A stretch of 14,284 bases of DNA. Source: Candidatus Bathyarchaeota archaeon (GTDB taxonomy: Archaea; Thermoproteota; Bathyarchaeia; 40CM-2-53-6). The notes under the pieces are model-generated. The model was given only the letters and a program-made list of their open reading frames with translations. It made no database searches and had not been told where the DNA came from. Both the position numbers and the translations under genes were made by a program. The stretch lies in assembly GCA_005882905.1 (NCBI GenBank), contig VBBG01000042.1:1505-15788 (forward strand), given 5' to 3'. Positions 11,500 to 14,284 of the stretch are shown here, one piece after another (position 1 is the stretch's first letter; every line of letters begins with the position of its first letter).

Positions 11500-13998
11500 T
11501 TGAGCCACTCGTCGACTCCTGATTCCAAATCGAATTCTCAAAACCAAGCCGATTCTAATTCGGCCTTCTCGCTGCCCAAAATATACGATCCATCCGTTGA
11601 AGAGCCTAGATGGCAGGATTTCTGGCGCAGGCACGACTTATACAAGTTCGACAGTGTCGACAGCAGCAAACCCACCTACAGCATTGACACCCCCCCTCCC
11701 TACCCTAGTGGAGATTTTCATGTTGGAAACGCTCTCAACTGGAGCTACATCGATTTCGTGGCCCGTTACCAACGGATGAAGGGCTACAATGTGCATTTCC
11801 CACAAGGCTGGGACTGCCACGGATTACCAACAGAGGTAAGGGCCGAGCAGACCTTCAAGATCAGGAAGAACGATCTCCCCCCTTCCCAGTTCATCGAGAT
11901 CTGTCGAAAGCTCTCCGAGGAATACATCCAAAGAATGAAGGAGGCAATCATGAGACTCGGAACATCCTGCGACTGGAAGCTGGAATACAGAACTATGGAC
12001 CCTGAATACTACAAGTTAACTCAACTCTCATTCGTAATGCTCTACAAGTCTGGTTACATGTACAGGGGGGAGCACCCTGTGAACTGGTGCCCCAGGGACG
12101 AGACTGCGATAGCCGAAGCCGAGGTAGTCCACATCGAACGACAGGGGTTGCTATACTATATGAAATTCGGTAATGACGACAACTCACTCGAAATAGCCTC
12201 TACGCGACCTGAGCTTCTAGGAGCATGTGTGGCAATTGCCGTGCATCCAGAAGACACCCGCTATTCAAAGCGAGTGGGAACGTCGACCATAGTCCCGGTC
12301 TTTGGACAGAAGATTCCGGTCATTGCAGACGAAGAAGTCGATCCCACGTTCGGAACCGGAGCAGTGATGGTGTGCACATTCGGAGACAAAATGGATGTCA
12401 AATGGCAGAAGAAACACGGCCTACCTGTAATCAAAGAGATCACGGAAAACGGCCGAATCGACACCTCGGACCCACGCTTCAAGGGACTCAAGATCGAAGA
12501 GGCTAGAAGGAAAGTTGTCGAAGAACTAAAGAAAGGGGGAAGAATTCTTCGCGAAGAGCCCGTAAAACAGAACATTGGAACATGCTGGCGCTGCAATACG
12601 CCGGTGGAGATCATTTCTCGGCCCCAGTGGTTCATGAAGACCAAGCAGATGACGGACGAAGTAACCGCTTCTGCTGACCAGCTCCGATGGGTCCCTCCAT
12701 TCTCCAAGAAGCGTCTGATCGACTGGACCCAGTCCTTGGACTGGGATTGGGTTGTATCCAGACAGCGAATCTTTGGCACACCGATACCAGTATGGTACTG
12801 TAAAAAGTGCGACGAAACACTAGTCGCGGATGAAAACCATCTCCCATCCGACCCAAGAAGAGACCCTCCTCCTCGAGAAAAGTGCCCCAAGTGCGGGTCT
12901 AGCGATTTGAAGGGAGACACCGATGTGTTTGACACTTGGATGGATTCATCGATAAGTGCAGCCGTCCACGCGGGATGGCCCTCCGACAAGGCTCTATTTG
13001 TGAAACTATTCCCGGCGGATCTCCAGCCTAACGGGCTCGACATTGTACGAACCTGGGACTACTATCTCCTCGTTCGAAGCCTCGCAATCTTTCACAAAGC
13101 ACCGTACAAGACGCTTCTGATCAATGGGATGGTCAGAGGAACTGACGGGAGAATGATGCACAAGTCCTATGGAAACTTCGTCGAGACAGGAGAGGTCATC
13201 AAGAAATTGGGAGCTGACGCGTTTAGACAATGGGCCGCGTCGGGAGGTGCTACAGGATACGATATACCGTTTGGGTGGAATGAGGCTGAGCATGGGAAGA
13301 AATTCCTAACGAAGCTGTGGAATATAGCCAGGTTCATAACTCAAGATTCTACAACAGGGGCAAACGCACCTAAGCTTACCCAACCGTCGACTATAGACCG
13401 CTGGCTACTGGGATCACTCCAAGAACTGATCACAACCGTAACCAATGCTTTCGACAACTTTCAGTTCAACACGGCTATCGAAGCTGTCAGAGATTTCACC
13501 TGGCACTCCCTCGCAGACGATTATTTGGAAGCGGTGAAGTACAGGCTCCAACCAGACAGCAACCCTACTGATTCAAGAAATGCCCGATTCTGCCTCACGC
13601 AATCCTTGCTCGTCATATGCAAACTCCTAGCACCCATCTGTCCCCACATCACAGAAGCCATCTACCAGGAAATGCAAGAAGTGCGAGAACGTAGAAGCAT
13701 ACACTCTGATGGATGGCCAGAACCAGACAAGAGTTTCCAAGACAACGTCCAAATGCAGGAAGGAAAACTGCTCGTTGAAGCGATTGCCACGGCTCGCCGA
13801 AAGAAGTCAGAGAAGGGATTAAGCCTCAAGTCTCCTATCAGAAAGGTAATCATAAAGACCCAACCATCTCACCTAGGTATGTTCGAAGCCAATCAGGAAC
13901 CGATTCTGAGGACGATCAAGGCGGAATCTCTCGCCGTCGAAGAGACTCTCTCGAGCGAAGGAGGAACTACGGGTCTCACCGTCGAAATTGTGCCATAG
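11500..13998 (+). CDS. valS: Valyl-tRNA synthetase, archaeal type
   Basis: This class I enzyme charges tRNA-Val and hydrolyses mischarged threonyl-tRNA. The 832 residues show IYDPSVEEPRWQDFW (28-42), typical of the ValRS/IleRS N-terminus, then TPPPYPSGDFHVGN (64-77), where HVGN stands for HIGH. FPQGWDCHGLPTE follows. The CP1 editing domain (about 175-345) has STRPELL and the TFGTGAVMVCTFGDKMDVKW block. Zinc-type knuckles are CWRC and CKKC/CPKC. The KMSKS site reads MMHKS (552-556), keeping the second Lys. The anticodon-binding domain follows, about 625-770 (FTWHSLADDYLEAVKYRL). The start is TTG at 11500, the only possible one before the conserved core. The first 25 residues are Ser/Asn/Gln-rich and have no counterpart I know. 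Confidence 0.95.
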   Translation: MSHSSTPDSKSNSQNQADSNSAFSLPKIYDPSVEEPRWQDFWRRHDLYKFDSVDSSKPTYSIDTPPPYPSGDFHVGNALNWSYIDFVARYQRMKGYNVHFPQGWDCHGLPTEVRAEQTFKIRKNDLPPSQFIEICRKLSEEYIQRMKEAIMRLGTSCDWKLEYRTMDPEYYKLTQLSFVMLYKSGYMYRGEHPVNWCPRDETAIAEAEVVHIERQGLLYYMKFGNDDNSLEIASTRPELLGACVAIAVHPEDTRYSKRVGTSTIVPVFGQKIPVIADEEVDPTFGTGAVMVCTFGDKMDVKWQKKHGLPVIKEITENGRIDTSDPRFKGLKIEEARRKVVEELKKGGRILREEPVKQNIGTCWRCNTPVEIISRPQWFMKTKQMTDEVTASADQLRWVPPFSKKRLIDWTQSLDWDWVVSRQRIFGTPIPVWYCKKCDETLVADENHLPSDPRRDPPPREKCPKCGSSDLKGDTDVFDTWMDSSISAAVHAGWPSDKALFVKLFPADLQPNGLDIVRTWDYYLLVRSLAIFHKAPYKTLLINGMVRGTDGRMMHKSYGNFVETGEVIKKLGADAFRQWAASGGATGYDIPFGWNEAEHGKKFLTKLWNIARFITQDSTTGANAPKLTQPSTIDRWLLGSLQELITTVTNAFDNFQFNTAIEAVRDFTWHSLADDYLEAVKYRLQPDSNPTDSRNARFCLTQSLLVICKLLAPICPHITEAIYQEMQEVRERRSIHSDGWPEPDKSFQDNVQMQEGKLLVEAIATARRKKSEKGLSLKSPIRKVIIKTQPSHLGMFEANQEPILRTIKAESLAVEETLSSEGGTTGLTVEIVP

Positions 13999-14118
13999 GT
14001 CAAATCTTTAATATGGAACGACAAAACGGCAGGCACGGGACGGGTCTGAACAAAGTCAGGTCGGTATGGGAGTAATTCTGCTTGCAAACCATGTTTGTAA
14101 CGTTGCTTTATCGTACTG
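13999..14118. promoter_or_regulatory. Spacer between valS and the RGG gene
   Basis: CTTTAATATGG (14006-14016) is a TATA-like element for the rightward gene. TGCAAAC-CAT-GTTTGTA (14083-14099) is a near-perfect inverted repeat (seven pairs, one G-T). GCTTTATCG at 14104-14112 is a second AT-rich element that could also direct transcription if the later ATG at 14170 is the true start. Confidence 0.4.
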
Positions 14119-14284
14119 ATGGACCAATCGTTCAACTCGGCTCAATCAAGCAGTCGGACAAATAGAAACATGTCAAACGAGGGAAGAGAAGATCGACCCC
14201 GCCGGAGCTACGGGAGGAGAGGAGGAACCTATGGCCGGAGCGGGGGAGGAGGATACGGTAGAGGCAGAGGGGGTGGGGGAGGCT
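14119..14284 (+). CDS. Arg/Gly-rich (RGG-domain) protein, N-terminal fragment
   Basis: An open frame runs off the right edge. From ATG at 14119 it reads MDQSFNSAQSSSRTNRNM, then from a second in-frame ATG at 14170 MSNEGREDRPRRSYGRRGG, followed by TYGRSGGGGYGRGRGGGGG. This is a low-complexity Arg-Gly-Tyr tract of the GAR/RGG type, which in eukaryotes binds RNA and promotes condensates in nucleolar and stress-granule proteins. No folded domain is visible, so the family cannot be named: an RGG tract fused to an Lsm, RRM, helicase or GAR1-like domain are all possible. Which ATG is used is open; neither has a clear ribosome binding site. The reading frame is open throughout and agrees with the amino-acid bias, so translation is credible. 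Confidence 0.7.
   Translation, partial: MDQSFNSAQSSSRTNRNMSNEGREDRPRRSYGRRGGTYGRSGGGGYGRGRGGGGG

Noticed and set aside
12261..13043. 260-codon minus-strand frame inside valS
   Set aside because: Antisense to the conserved editing and catalytic domains of ValRS; Ser-rich reverse-reading composition and no motif.
14040..14130. Possible C/D-box guide RNA (CTGA near 14046, CTGATGG near 14116)
   Set aside because: The box order and sequences do not fit RUGAUGA followed by CUGA, and no paired internal C'/D' boxes were found.

Overview
This window is archaeal chromosome, most likely from the TACK superphylum. It encodes a group II chaperonin, an archaeal histone, eS17 and eL38 ribosomal proteins, an archaeosine-type tRNA-guanine transglycosylase, an SmAP3-like Lsm protein, the archaeal form of SAM synthetase and an archaeal valyl-tRNA synthetase. 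Several genes have TATA-type promoters. A eL38 gene together with a tRNA gene carrying introns at unusual places points to Crenarchaeota, Bathyarchaeia or Nitrososphaeria-related lineages rather than Euryarchaeota. That placement is inference; no marker here fixes the class. The region is densely packed core genome. No mobile element, CRISPR array or rRNA was seen, and no gene-free stretch reaches 300 bases.

Layout, left to right. At the left edge is the first 11 codons of a leftward beta-CASP ribonuclease, divergent from a PAC2-family proteasome-assembly protein. The PAC2 gene converges on a leftward block that reads, in transcription order: histone; thermosome; tRNA-Glu(CUC) with two inserted segments; AK6/Fap7-like kinase; a small zinc-ribbon protein; an SmAP3-like Lsm protein; and TgtA. 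From the tRNA to TgtA everything concerns RNA or ribosomes, and genes are spaced by -4 to about 40 nt. Rightward from the histone, and divergent from it, come eS17, a SerK-type free serine kinase and a MoaD/ThiS/CysO-like sulfur carrier ending in Gly-Gly. The carrier gene converges on eL38. Then come rightward a YchF-like GTPase, SAM synthetase, a CPBP-type membrane protease, valyl-tRNA synthetase, and the start of an Arg-Gly-Gly-rich protein cut by the right edge.

Two items merit most attention. First, the tRNA-Glu gene (minus strand, about 3754-3864) folds into a perfect cloverleaf only if about 12-15 nt are removed from the D loop and 19 nt from the T loop. The anticodon loop, the usual intron site, is uninterrupted. 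The TTG start of the AK6-like gene lies only 9 nt after the encoded CCA, so that mRNA probably comes from a joint tRNA-mRNA transcript. Second, the SerK-like gene overlaps the sulfur-carrier gene by 8 nt. SerK makes O-phosphoserine, and in Mycobacterium a similar carrier (CysO) donates sulfur to O-phosphoserine to make cysteine. The pair therefore suggests an archaeal carrier-protein-dependent cysteine route. This is inference from gene coupling.

Other traits are frequent TTG starts (five genes), two convergent pairs whose stop codons interlock over 4 nt, and a perfect 9-bp inverted repeat just upstream of the SAM synthetase promoter.
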